From assembly GCA_012840625.1 (NCBI GenBank), contig DUSB01000034.1, positions 1-30,333 of the forward strand: a stretch of DNA of 30,333 nucleotides, read 5' to 3'. Under the pieces are notes generated by a model, which was given only the letters and a program-made list of their open reading frames with translations, made no database searches and was not told where the DNA came from. Position 1 is the stretch's first letter. The number at the start of each line of letters is the position of its first letter. Both the position numbers and the translations under genes were made by a program. Of this stretch, positions 14,698 to 23,160 are shown piece after piece. Origin of the DNA: Syntrophomonadaceae bacterium. GTDB taxonomy: Bacteria; Bacillota; Syntrophomonadia; Syntrophomonadales; Syntrophomonadaceae.

Positions 14698-16188
14698 ATG
14701 TCTGACCAAGAAAAAAATACCCGTGCAGGGGAAGAATTACATGAATTGAAAAAAGTTCGTCTGGACAAACTGGAAGAGTTACGCAGCATGGGAATCGATC
14801 CCTATGGGCGACGCTTTGAGCGCGATACTATGGCGGCACAGATCAGCGCAGATTTTGAACAGCTGGAAGGAAAAACAGTCGCCATTGCCGGTCGCATTAT
14901 GTCCAAACGCCGGCATGGAAAAGCAGGCTTTGCCCATCTCCAGGACCTATCAGGAGAGATACAGCTTTATTTTCGACGGGACGACGTCGGTGCGGATAAA
15001 TACGAAATCTATAAAAAATTGGATATCGGCGACATTCTGGGTGTGCGCGGTTTTGTCTTTCGCACCAAAAAGGGAGAGATTTCGGTCCATGTCCAGGACT
15101 TTGAATTTTTGAGCAAGTCCCTGAACCCACTGCCAGAAAAATGGCATGGATTAAAGGACGTCGAAATTCGGTACCGGCAGCGATATGTTGACCTCATCGT
15201 AAATCCAGAAGTACGCGAAGTCTTTATCAAACGCAGCCAGATCATCAAAGAAATCCGCAGCTACATGGACAGCCATGGGTTCCTGGAAGTGGAGACACCC
15301 ATGATGCACCCCATTCCTGGCGGTGCTGCAGCCCGTCCTTTTGTTACCCATCACAATGCTCTGGATATGGATCTTTACTTGCGTATAGCCCCTGAACTGT
15401 ATCTGAAGCGGCTTATCGTAGGCGGTATGGAGCAGGTTTATGAGATCAACCGTAACTTCCGCAATGAAGGCATCTCCACCCGCCACAACCCTGAATTCAC
15501 CATGCTGGAGCTGTACCAGGCCTATGCAGACATGAATGATATGATGGAGCTGTGTGAAGATTTGATTGCCACGGTGCAGAAGAAGGTCAATGGCAGCTTG
15601 ATAGCTGATTTTGACGGACAGCAGATTGATTTTTCCCTTCCCTGGCGGCGCATAACCATGCTGGATGCCATTAAAGAGTATACCGGCGTGGACTTTGCCA
15701 TCTTGCGCAGTGATGAACAGGCGCGGGAGGCAGCCAGTCAGTTAAAGCTGACAGTTGACGAAAACAGCACCTGGGGCGAGATTATCAACGAAGTATTCGA
15801 GACATTCGTAGAGGACAAACTGATCCAGCCCACCTTTGTCTATGGACATCCGGTGGAAATTTCACCTCTGGCTAAACGTAATCAGGACAATCCTGAACTG
15901 ACCGACCGTTTTGAACTCTTTATTATGCAGCGCGAAATCGCCAATGCCTTTTCAGAGCTCAATGATCCCATTGAACAGAAAGAGCGTTTTACCCAGCAGG
16001 TAGAAAAGCGCGCCCAGGGCGATACCGAAGCCCATATGATGGATGAGGATTACATCAATGCGCTGGAATATGGCATGCCCCCTACCGGAGGAATAGGAAT
16101 CGGGATTGACCGCTTGGTTATGCTCTTAACCGATTCACCTTCCATCAGGGATGTTATTTTGTTTCCCACCCTGCGTATAAAAGACTAG
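14698..16188 (+). CDS. lysS: Lysyl-tRNA synthetase, class II
   Basis: 496 residues, family length. An N-terminal OB-fold anticodon-binding domain (about 55-155; VAIAGRIMSKRRHGKAGF) precedes the class II catalytic core. Motif 1 is around GFLEVETPMM; LysRS-typical MHPIPGGAAARPFVTHHN follows; motif 2 FRNEGISTRHNPEFTMLE; motif 3 GGIGIGIDRLVMLLTDS near the C-terminus. It charges tRNA-Lys in the cytosol. There are two adjacent ATGs (14695 and 14698); the second is chosen because CAGGAG is then 7 bases upstream rather than 4. No T-box leader is visible in the 117 bp after greA. Confidence 0.97.
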   Translation: MSDQEKNTRAGEELHELKKVRLDKLEELRSMGIDPYGRRFERDTMAAQISADFEQLEGKTVAIAGRIMSKRRHGKAGFAHLQDLSGEIQLYFRRDDVGADKYEIYKKLDIGDILGVRGFVFRTKKGEISVHVQDFEFLSKSLNPLPEKWHGLKDVEIRYRQRYVDLIVNPEVREVFIKRSQIIKEIRSYMDSHGFLEVETPMMHPIPGGAAARPFVTHHNALDMDLYLRIAPELYLKRLIVGGMEQVYEINRNFRNEGISTRHNPEFTMLELYQAYADMNDMMELCEDLIATVQKKVNGSLIADFDGQQIDFSLPWRRITMLDAIKEYTGVDFAILRSDEQAREAASQLKLTVDENSTWGEIINEVFETFVEDKLIQPTFVYGHPVEISPLAKRNQDNPELTDRFELFIMQREIANAFSELNDPIEQKERFTQQVEKRAQGDTEAHMMDEDYINALEYGMPPTGGIGIGIDRLVMLLTDSPSIRDVILFPTLRIKD

Positions 16189-16254
16189 GTCAGGAACAGC
16201 CTGGGCTCTGTGCAAAGGTCCAAAGTAAGGCTACTGAACACAAAGGAGAAGAAG

Positions 16255-16653
16255 ATGTTTCATTATAGCTGGACATACAGGCTTCTGGCCGGGAGCTGGC
16301 TTTTAGGCTGGCTGGTTTCAACCCCGCCGGAAACAGAAACAGTTGCCTATGAATCAGTATTTAGCCCGCTAGTACGCCGGAGCGGCCAGGCTGTTCTGCA
16401 ATGGCTGTATAAATGCGGCGCCGTTCTGCGGCGCTGGGGCGAAGGCAGCTGGATACTGAATAACTGGCTGGGCTTGCTGGGTCTATTGATTGCAGGGCTG
16501 GGTCTGGGGCGCTTTATTACTGGTGCCGGTCTGCGTATACCAGCCATCCTGGTTCTCATCGGTATAGCCGTAGCGGTACAGGGCTTTCTACCTCTTGCAT
16601 GGCAGGGCAGTCGGGTTATGTCAGCATCTTACCGCCTGATACAAAGCGATTAA
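16255..16653 (+). CDS. Small membrane protein of unknown function
   Basis: 132 residues starting at the ATG at 16255, which has AAGGAG 6 bases upstream; an earlier in-frame ATG at 16210 lacks a site. There is a short hydrophobic N-terminal stretch (about 9-22), an amphipathic Arg/Trp-rich middle, then two good membrane helices (about 70-88 LGLLGLLIAGLGLGRFI and 94-115 IPAILVLIGIAVAVQGFLPL). I know no family for it. Lies 66 bp after lysS and just before a terminator. The next gene downstream, CsaB fusion, is on the other strand, so an envelope role is only suggested by proximity. Confidence 0.65.
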   Translation: MFHYSWTYRLLAGSWLLGWLVSTPPETETVAYESVFSPLVRRSGQAVLQWLYKCGAVLRRWGEGSWILNNWLGLLGLLIAGLGLGRFITGAGLRIPAILVLIGIAVAVQGFLPLAWQGSRVMSASYRLIQSD

Positions 16654-16697
16654 GCGCGCATGCTGATAGAGGAAATAGAATAAAACACGATTCCTAT

Positions 16698-16736
16698 CCC
16701 TGAATCAGCCCTGATGCGGTTCAGGGTTTATTTATT
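16698..16736 (+). terminator. Intrinsic terminator after the small membrane protein gene
   Basis: Arms CCCTGAA (16698-16704) and TTCAGGG (16720-16726) are followed by TTTATTTATTT on the plus strand. It overlaps the very end of the convergent CsaB-fusion gene (stop near 16732). Confidence 0.7.
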
Positions 16737-18939
16737 TCGTCAGCAGCTGGGCATAGCATTCTTCCACCTGCCGGGCCATAGTCTCGACGGTAAAGTGCTG
16801 CACACGGCGGCGGCCTTCCTGAGCCAGCTCCTGCATCAGCTCCGGATGGCAAGCCATTTTATACATAGCCTCATACAGAGCCTCTGCATCAGCAGGGGGA
16901 ATCAGGAGGCCGTTTTTACCATCTTCAATCAATTCCGGAATACCCCCCACGCGGCTGGCAATGATCGGTACTCCGAAGTACATTCCCTCCAGAATCACCA
17001 GGCCCAGACCTTCCATCAGAGAGGGCACACAAAGAACATCACTGAGACGATAAATATCTTCTACCTCACTGTAATATCCCGGCATATACACCAGCGATTC
17101 CAGCCCCAGCTCCTTTACCTGCGCTTCGATTTCAGGGCGGCTGATCCCTTCACCGATGAGCAGGAATTGAGCTGGGATGCCTGCGTCCACTAGGCGGCGG
17201 GCTGCCGTCAGGAAATAGCGATGACCTTTAACCGGATGCAGGCGAGCCACCATAGTATAGGTCAGGCGTTCAGGTGAGAGCCCCAGCTGCTCCTTCAGCT
17301 GATCCGGGTCGCGCCGGGATTTGAATTTCGTGGTGTCCAGGCCGCTGTGTATGACCTGAATCCGCTCAGGATCAATACGCATCTGGCGCAAATCCTCACC
17401 AATAGCATGAGAAATCGCTATAAATTTATCGGTATAATGATTGCCCTGCATAGTCAGCAGGCGGGCCAGAGTGGCTTTCCAGGCGCGATCATAATCATAG
17501 CGTAGCACGCTGTGAAACGTGGTTACCACCGGGAGACCCTCACGTTTGGCCGCAGGACGGCCGATAAGATTAGCCCGTACCCCATGGGTATGCACCAGAT
17601 CTATCTGCTGTTCCCGGATATAACGACGGATATCTTTAATTTTTTTGATATCCGCTTTATGCCGCATAGGAATGGTTGTAGCAGGGAAACCCTCGGCACT
17701 AACCAGATCAGCAAAAGGCCCTTCACATAAACAAATCAGGTGAACATCATACTGTTCCGGATCGGTGAGCTTTATCAGCGTATAAACCAGCTCCTCCGCA
17801 CCGCCGATTTCGCCGCCACCAATCAAATGCAGGATTTTTTTGCGTTGTGGTACGAGAAGCTCATCATCCGGCTTAATAAGAGAAAGTGCCATAACGGCAT
17901 TTTTCTCTGCCCGGCCACGCAGTTCTTCAGCACGCTGCCGGATATACCTTTTCTGGTTTTCATTAACCAGTAGCGATTTGACCTGTTCATACATCTCGAG
18001 ATAGGCACCATTCAAAGGCTGTAAAGCAAACGATTCTAAAAAGGCATCGATCTTGGGATCATAAGAAATACCAGCAAAAGGCACCCCCTGACTGGCAGCA
18101 AAAATCAGGGAATGCAGGCGCATACCAATCATCATCTCCATATGCGACATCAGAGCAATGATTTCCAGACCGGATAAATTTTCATCCAGAATAGTAGAAG
18201 GCTCATTCATCATAGTGGCAACCAGATATGATTCAGGCAGATCAAAGCCATAATCCATGGGGATGAAAATCACCTGATAGCCATCGCGGACCAGGCAGTC
18301 CAACAGGCGGGCAATATCGGGGCGCAGATCAGCCAGCGCCAGCCAGGGACGCACGGAAACACCGATCAGTCTGCCCGGTTCCAGCTGGTAACGCTGGAGC
18401 AGAGCCTGTGCGTATTCAAGCTGTTCTGGAGCCGGCTCCAGTGTAAAAACCGGATCCGCGGTTACATAAATAGGCGGACGGGTTACCCCCAGCTCGGCCA
18501 GCAATTTGCGCGACTGCTCATCCCGCAGCGTAATCATCTCTACTTTATTTCCCCACCAGCGCATGAGGAAACGACTGAAACGTCTTTTAATAGGTCCCAC
18601 ACCCTGGGCATAAAAAATAACCGGTTTACCCAGCATTTTGGCCAGAGCCACCACGCTCATATAATAAGGCAGTGAACGGGGCCCGGTTACATCCTGGAAA
18701 AGACTCCCGCCGCCACTGATGAGAAGATCCGCTTGCTTCATTATCTTGATAACCTGCCAGGGCTTCATACGATCAACCGCCGGCAGCTGGTGCAGCTGTT
18801 CCGTTTTTTGCGGACACCCTGACAAAACCACGAATTCAGCCTGCGGTTCTATGCGCTGTATACTGGAACAGATCGCAGACAACAGGGCTTCATCTCCTGC
18901 ATTATCAAAACCATAATATCCTGAAAGGACTATTAACAA
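16732..18939 (-). CDS. csaB: Fusion of CsaB polysaccharide pyruvyltransferase and a GT4 glycosyltransferase
   Basis: 735 residues made of two complete enzymes. Residues 1 to about 355: polysaccharide pyruvyltransferase of the CsaB type, with SGYYGFDNAGDEALL (6-20), ISGGGSLFQD (74-83), FYAQGVGPI (109-117), and MIGMRLHSLIFAASQGVPF (270-288). CsaB adds a ketal pyruvate from phosphoenolpyruvate to wall-polymer sugars, the docking group for SLH-domain proteins. Residues about 367-735: GT-B glycosyltransferase, with LHLIGGGEIGGAEELVYTL, VHTHGVRANLIGR, VIHSGLDTTKF, MVARLHPVKGH, and the family-4 EX7E motif in PSLMEGLGLVILEGM. No frameshift or stop lies between them; a charged linker (about 325-366) joins the halves. 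The start is TTG at 18937-18939 with GGGAG 9 bases away. Divergent from wecA/tagO across about 206 bp. Confidence 0.92.
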   Translation of the reverse strand: MLIVLSGYYGFDNAGDEALLSAICSSIQRIEPQAEFVVLSGCPQKTEQLHQLPAVDRMKPWQVIKIMKQADLLISGGGSLFQDVTGPRSLPYYMSVVALAKMLGKPVIFYAQGVGPIKRRFSRFLMRWWGNKVEMITLRDEQSRKLLAELGVTRPPIYVTADPVFTLEPAPEQLEYAQALLQRYQLEPGRLIGVSVRPWLALADLRPDIARLLDCLVRDGYQVIFIPMDYGFDLPESYLVATMMNEPSTILDENLSGLEIIALMSHMEMMIGMRLHSLIFAASQGVPFAGISYDPKIDAFLESFALQPLNGAYLEMYEQVKSLLVNENQKRYIRQRAEELRGRAEKNAVMALSLIKPDDELLVPQRKKILHLIGGGEIGGAEELVYTLIKLTDPEQYDVHLICLCEGPFADLVSAEGFPATTIPMRHKADIKKIKDIRRYIREQQIDLVHTHGVRANLIGRPAAKREGLPVVTTFHSVLRYDYDRAWKATLARLLTMQGNHYTDKFIAISHAIGEDLRQMRIDPERIQVIHSGLDTTKFKSRRDPDQLKEQLGLSPERLTYTMVARLHPVKGHRYFLTAARRLVDAGIPAQFLLIGEGISRPEIEAQVKELGLESLVYMPGYYSEVEDIYRLSDVLCVPSLMEGLGLVILEGMYFGVPIIASRVGGIPELIEDGKNGLLIPPADAEALYEAMYKMACHPELMQELAQEGRRRVQHFTVETMARQVEECYAQLLTK

Positions 18940-19078
18940 AGCAATTCGCTCCCTACCTTAATAATGGCGGTCCGATCGAAAAAACATCCCATTTTGCATA
19001 CAAATTTATCATATCAGAAGCACAGGGTGCATTCTACTCAAAAGCTTTAAATCTGGCTCTTACCCCAAAAATCACTCG

Positions 19079-19107
19079 TGGACAAGGTTAAGCGTCGGTG
19101 ATAAAAT
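19079..19107 (+). promoter_or_regulatory. Sigma-A promoter of the wecA/tagO gene
   Basis: TGGACA (19079-19084), a 17-bp spacer, then TAAAAT (19102-19107), 39 bases before the ATG at 19146. No equally good promoter was found for the divergent CsaB-fusion gene in the same gap. Confidence 0.6.
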
Positions 19108-19145
19108 AAGTCTAGATGTGGAGAATTACGGGGAGTTGAACATAA

Positions 19146-20213
19146 ATGTCCACAAATATGATTATATTCGCCATCATGCTGGCGGTGCTGATAGCGTATT
19201 TTATAGTGCCCTTTGCGATTCGCCTTGCCCCTATTATCGGTGCGATGGATGAACCTGATTCCAGAAAAGTTCATCAGGTAGACATGCCACGGGTGGGCGG
19301 AATCGCTATTTTTTTGGCTTTTATTGTCAGCATGCTGATTTTTGTCCCCCGTACTGCGTCCATAAATGGCGTACTTTTAGGGGCAGCACTCATTTTTATA
19401 GTAGGTTTGCTCGATGACATTTTAGACTTGAATGCCTGGATCAAATTAGCGGCTCAGATTGCAGCTGCTTCGGTAGCCGTCTATTATGGAGTAGTGGTTA
19501 GTTTTGTTACCAATCCATTTGACGGGCTGCTAAACCTAGGCTATTTCAGTATACCGCTTACCCTGCTGTGGATTGTCGGTATTACCAATGCTATTAATCT
19601 GATTGATGGTCTGGATGGACTGGCAGCAGGGGTTTCTGCTATTGCCGGTGTCACTATGGGTATTATCAGCCTTTTGCACGGGCAGACCATTGTGGCAGTA
19701 ATGGCCTTTATCCTGGTGGCAGCTATATTGGGATTTATACCCTATAACTTCCACCCGGCGCGCACCTTTATGGGCGACTGTGGCTCCAACGTATTGGGCT
19801 TTATTCTGGGCTGTTTGGCCATTCTGGGCCTAACCAAAAGCGCAGCCGTTATTTCCTTATTCCTTCCCATTGTTATTCTGGGCATCCCGATTTTTGATAC
19901 CTTTTTCGCCATTATCCGGCGTATGTATAATAAAGCGCCCATCTTCCACCCGGATAAGGATCATCTGCATCATCGTTTACTGGGGATGGGATTCAGTCAT
20001 TCGGGTAGTGTACTGATTATTTATGGCATCAGCGGGGTTTTTTCAGTGATTGCAGTCGTACTCAGCTACATCAGCAGTCCCAAGGCCATGCTTATATTAA
20101 GCCTGCTCCTGCTGCTGGTGGTCTTTGGTGCAGGACGAATCGGCCTGATGACCGGCGGCGCCCCCCGCATCCAGATCAAAAGCAATCAGCACGCTGAAGA
20201 ACTCAAAATGTAA
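19146..20213 (+). CDS. wecA: Undecaprenyl-phosphate N-acetylhexosamine-1-phosphate transferase (WecA/TagO/MraY family)
   Basis: 355 residues with about 10-11 membrane helices. It catalyses the first membrane step of wall polymer synthesis: transfer of a sugar-1-phosphate, usually GlcNAc-1-P, from UDP-sugar to undecaprenyl phosphate. Family motifs: MPRVGGIAIFLAF (47-59), the metal-binding pair D90-D91 in VGLLDDILDL, NLIDGLDGLAAG (151-162), FMGDCGSNVLGF with D211, and the cytosolic HLHHR motif (273-277), which marks the GlcNAc-type rather than the MraY branch. GGGGAG lies 10 bases before the ATG. Called tagO in Gram-positives. Sits head to head with the CsaB fusion, which may modify the same polymer. 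Confidence 0.94.
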   Translation: MSTNMIIFAIMLAVLIAYFIVPFAIRLAPIIGAMDEPDSRKVHQVDMPRVGGIAIFLAFIVSMLIFVPRTASINGVLLGAALIFIVGLLDDILDLNAWIKLAAQIAAASVAVYYGVVVSFVTNPFDGLLNLGYFSIPLTLLWIVGITNAINLIDGLDGLAAGVSAIAGVTMGIISLLHGQTIVAVMAFILVAAILGFIPYNFHPARTFMGDCGSNVLGFILGCLAILGLTKSAAVISLFLPIVILGIPIFDTFFAIIRRMYNKAPIFHPDKDHLHHRLLGMGFSHSGSVLIIYGISGVFSVIAVVLSYISSPKAMLILSLLLLLVVFGAGRIGLMTGGAPRIQIKSNQHAEELKM

Positions 20214-20257
20214 GCATATTATAAACCTTTAAACCGTATTTCCCCGCGCCTTCGCTG

Positions 20258-21217
20258 TCATTTCAGCATTTCCTGCAGCAGCGCTACCATCTCGGCGCGG
20301 CTGGTAGCGTGGGTTATTTTTTCCCGCAGGCGGGCAGCACCGCGCAGACCTTTAATATACCAGGATAGGTGTTTGCGCATTTCCCGCACTGCCACCTCCT
20401 CACCCTTGAACCCGATACAGAGATCCAGATGATAAATCGCAGTGTGAATACGTTCCTCTATGTCCGGCGGATCAAGGATTTTCCCGTGCTCAATCAGGGC
20501 TACCGCTTCGCGAAAGATAAAGGGATTGCCCATAGCTGCCCGGCCGATCATCACCGCATCACAGGCTGTCTCTTCCAGCATGCGCAGTGCATCTGATGCA
20601 GACCAGATATCTCCATTGCCGATGACGGGTACCGCAGCCCGCTTTTTCAGCTCCCGGATACAGGTCCAGTCAGATTCCCCGGCGAAAAACTGCGAACGGC
20701 TGCGGGGATGCAGGGTTAGAGCCTGTACCCCCTCCTCCTGAGCAATCTCGGCCAGTTCCAGGTAGCTATCTTCATCCTCCTCCCAGCCGCGGCGCATCTT
20801 TACTGTCACCGGGACCTCTACCGCCCCAACTACGGCACGAATCACCTGCCGGGCCCGCGGCAGATCCTTCATCAGAGCCGCACCTTCCCCGTTTTTGACA
20901 ATCTTGGGGGTGGGGCAGCCCATGTTAATATCAATAATGGGTGCCCCCATCTCTGCGAGAATACAGGCTCCCCGGGCCATATATTCGGGATGGGAACCAA
21001 AAATCTGCAGTGCTGTTAATCCGTCTTCATCCTGTATATCCGCTAAATAAGCTGTTTTCTTCTGCTGGTAGATCAGTCCCTGATCACTGATCATTTCAGA
21101 AAAAACAAGACCCGCCCCAAATGAGCGGGCGACTGCCCGGTAAGCCTTATCAGTCACTCCAGCCAGTGGAGCGGCTATAACCCTATTTTTCACCCGATAT
21201 TCGCCAATGGTAAGCAT
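20258..21217 (-). CDS. dusB: tRNA-dihydrouridine synthase, DusB type
   Basis: 319 residues: an FMN-dependent TIM-barrel enzyme that reduces uridines in tRNA. Seen: APLAGVTDKAYR (16-27) at the FMN site, LQIFGSHP, DINMGCPTPKIVKNGEGAALM with catalytic Cys101, VKMRRGW, LHPRSRSQFF, and VIGNGDIWSASDAL with VMIGRAAMGNPFIF for flavin phosphate binding. The C-terminal helical tRNA-binding domain is present (about 245-319). The gene starts 2 bp after the coaX stop codon and is surely co-transcribed, perhaps translationally coupled. Its other side is convergent with wecA. Confidence 0.95.
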   Translation of the reverse strand: MLTIGEYRVKNRVIAAPLAGVTDKAYRAVARSFGAGLVFSEMISDQGLIYQQKKTAYLADIQDEDGLTALQIFGSHPEYMARGACILAEMGAPIIDINMGCPTPKIVKNGEGAALMKDLPRARQVIRAVVGAVEVPVTVKMRRGWEEDEDSYLELAEIAQEEGVQALTLHPRSRSQFFAGESDWTCIRELKKRAAVPVIGNGDIWSASDALRMLEETACDAVMIGRAAMGNPFIFREAVALIEHGKILDPPDIEERIHTAIYHLDLCIGFKGEEVAVREMRKHLSWYIKGLRGAARLREKITHATSRAEMVALLQEMLK

Positions 21218-21219
21218 CT

Positions 21220-21987
21220 CTACCCCCGATTAATTTCATGAATAATACGCAAGCCCTTCAGTGTAAGCAGATCATCGATGATGTCAATACAATCCGTTTC
21301 TGCAGCGATAACACTGGCCAGCCCGCCCGTGGCGATCACCTGTGGAGTTCCCTCAATTTCCTCCTTCATGCGATTGACAATGCCTTCCACCTGTCCGACA
21401 AAACCAAAGGTAATCCCGGCCTGCATACTGGCCACGGTGTTTTTACCAATAACATTTTTGGGACGCACAATCTCCACCCGCGGCAGCTTGGCCGCCCTGG
21501 AAACCAGTGCTTCAGTAGACACCCGAATACCCGGTGCAATCGCACCTCCCAGGTACTCTCCCTCTTTGCTGATGACGCAAAAGGTAGTCGCGGTGCCAAA
21601 ATCAATGATAATAAGAGGGCCTCCATACTGAGCATAGGCAGCTACCGCATTAACCACACGATCGGCCCCTACTTCACGCGGATTATCATACTTGATGGGC
21701 AGTCCGGTTTTGATCCCCGGCCCCACCACCAGAGGTTTGCTGTTAAAATAGCGCTCACTCATCCAGTGCAGTTCCACCATCAGGGTTGGTACCACTGATG
21801 AAATGACAATGTCGTTAACCTCTTTCATATCCAGACCATTATAATCAAACAATGAATTAACCAGCATACCATACTCGTCAGAAGTACGCAGAACATCAGT
21901 GCGTACCCGCCAGTGGTAGAGAAGTTCGTCCTTTTCAAAGACCCCGATAACCATATTGGTATTACCTACATCAAAAACCAGTATCAT
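21220..21987 (-). CDS. coaX: Type III pantothenate kinase
   Basis: 255 residues, the standard length. It phosphorylates pantothenate, the first step of coenzyme A synthesis. ASKHA-fold motifs: FDVGNTNMVIGVF (5-17, phosphate 1), RTSDEYG, VGPGIKTGLPIKYDNPREVGADR (88-111, with the catalytic Asp110), DFGTATTF (130-137), and GGAIAPGIRVSTEAL (148-162). GGAGG lies 8 bases before the ATG. First gene of the coaX-dusB unit. The 206 bp between it and the bioY stop (21988-22193) contain no gene; only a weak GGACAG/CTGTCC dyad (22121-22153) was seen. Confidence 0.96.
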   Translation of the reverse strand: MILVFDVGNTNMVIGVFEKDELLYHWRVRTDVLRTSDEYGMLVNSLFDYNGLDMKEVNDIVISSVVPTLMVELHWMSERYFNSKPLVVGPGIKTGLPIKYDNPREVGADRVVNAVAAYAQYGGPLIIIDFGTATTFCVISKEGEYLGGAIAPGIRVSTEALVSRAAKLPRVEIVRPKNVIGKNTVASMQAGITFGFVGQVEGIVNRMKEEIEGTPQVIATGGLASVIAAETDCIDIIDDLLTLKGLRIIHEINRG

Positions 21988-22193
21988 ACTTTCGCCTCCG
22001 GTATGGTCTTAAAAATGATGGCATCGTCTCTTTATTAATTATAAACAGGACACGATATCACCACTATGATTATACCCCAATACCCGGTGCTTGTATTTTG
22101 AGCCGCCAATTTTTTTTACAGGACAGCGGCTGAACCAGCAGATAATACTGTCCGGGGCTCCCAATAGTATTCACATTCATCAGAGGGAAAATC

Positions 22194-22763
22194 TCATGCA
22201 CTTAAGCTTTCCCTGTTAAGCCCTAATCTCCTGCAAATCTCTACCGACAGCCAGGCAGCTATAGCAATTTTCAGCAGGTCGAAAGCGATAAAAGGCAAAA
22301 AGCCTATTTTTAGAACCTGGTAGATATCTATAGCCTGTCCAAGATAATAGTTTAAAATGACATACATATAGGGAAGACCTACCAGATAAAGCACGATAAT
22401 TCCAGCACACCCGGCCAGAAAAAAATTACCCCAAGTCTGGCGGCGAATCAAGCTGGACTGAATCCAGGCCGCCAGGGGGAAGCCTAGAATAAAACCAAAA
22501 CTAGGCAAGAGAACATAGGCCGGACCGCCAAAAGGCGGTTTGGAAAACACCGGCACCCCCAGCAGACCCAGAAACAAATAAGCCAGCATACTTAGCGAAG
22601 CCGCACGGGGACTTAATATCGAGGCAGCTATAAGCATTACCAGAGGCTGCAGGCTGAAAGGAATAATCAGTGCTGGCTGTAAAGCCCGTACCACAATAGT
22701 CAATACACACATTAAAGCGGTAAATAGTGCCGCGTACACCAATTCTCGAGCCGACATTTGCAT
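22194..22763 (-). CDS. bioY: Biotin transporter substrate-binding membrane protein BioY
   Basis: About 189 residues and six membrane helices; the S component that captures biotin, alone or with an ECF energising module. Family features: ELVYAALFTALMCVLT at the start, ALIIPFSLQPLVMLIAASIL, AYLFLGLLGVPVFSKPPFGGPAYVLLPSFGFILGF with the loop that closes over biotin, and AFDLLKIAIAAWL near the end. Start choice: the frame opens at GTG 22775, but AAAGG is only 1 base from it and 13 bases from ATG 22763, so the ATG is preferred with moderate certainty. The promoter is covered by a BirA operator (22782-22822). No ecfA/ecfT or bio biosynthesis gene is in the window. Confidence 0.93.
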   Translation of the reverse strand: MQMSARELVYAALFTALMCVLTIVVRALQPALIIPFSLQPLVMLIAASILSPRAASLSMLAYLFLGLLGVPVFSKPPFGGPAYVLLPSFGFILGFPLAAWIQSSLIRRQTWGNFFLAGCAGIIVLYLVGLPYMYVILNYYLGQAIDIYQVLKIGFLPFIAFDLLKIAIAAWLSVEICRRLGLNRESLSA

Positions 22764-22781
22764 CTTATACCACACACCTTT

Positions 22782-22822
22782 CTATTGGTTAACCCATATT
22801 GTATATTCAGGTTAACCAATAG
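22782..22822 (-). promoter_or_regulatory. BirA operator (biotin repressor site) in front of bioY
   Basis: Perfect 13-bp arms CTATTGGTTAACC (22782-22794) and GGTTAACCAATAG (22810-22822) with a spacer of exactly 15 bp. This matches the bacterial BirA box (TTGTTAACC-N15-GGTTAACAA) apart from one base per arm. It overlaps the -10 region and the expected transcription start, so biotinoyl-AMP-bound BirA should shut off bioY. Confidence 0.92.
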
Positions 22823-22826
22823 GCAA
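22798..22826 (-). promoter_or_regulatory. Sigma-A promoter of bioY
   Basis: Minus strand: TTGCCT (22826-22821), a 17-bp spacer, then TACAAT (22803-22798). Both boxes fall within or at the edge of the BirA operator. Confidence 0.75.
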
Positions 22827-22878
22827 GTATGTATGCAGTATACCTGAGATCAGTAAACAGGTGAGCACCCAGGGATGG

Positions 22879-22909
22879 TTTTCAAAGTGGGAACCTGCGT
22901 TTTTGAAAA
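22879..22909. repeat. Stem-loop in the gap upstream of bioY
   Basis: Arms TTTTCAAA (22879-22886) and TTTGAAAA (22902-22909). Apart from this and the repeat at 23038-23122, the 22827-23160 gap shows no gene. Confidence 0.35.
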
Positions 22910-23037
22910 GCATAGCCAGTCATTTTTAAACCAAAACAATTGCCATTAAATATCGATTTCTCAAAATTCACTTAATTAAGATTTTCTTATCACAATATCC
23001 TCCTTTATATGAAGATATATGAAAATGCATATACGAC

Positions 23038-23122
23038 ACGAGGGACAGCTTTTTTATGTACTGCAGAGATGAGGTGAGATTAGCCAGCTAGTCTCAAAGT
23101 ACACAAAAGGACTGTCCCTCGT
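23038..23122. repeat. Inverted repeat of the GGGACAG branch of the family
   Basis: Perfect 11-bp arms ACGAGGGACAG (23038-23048) and CTGTCCCTCGT (23112-23122). Pairing then continues imperfectly (T-rich/A-rich and TGTACT/AGTACA), with a GAGATTAGCC/TAGTCTC-like centre. The layout, outer stem plus inner hairpin, is like that of the 12678-12770 element. It lies 38 bp beyond the stop of the minus-strand cyclase gene. Confidence 0.8.
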
Positions 23123-23160
23123 ATGGGTCTGTATATTAAGGGAATGATAATTCCCCTTTT

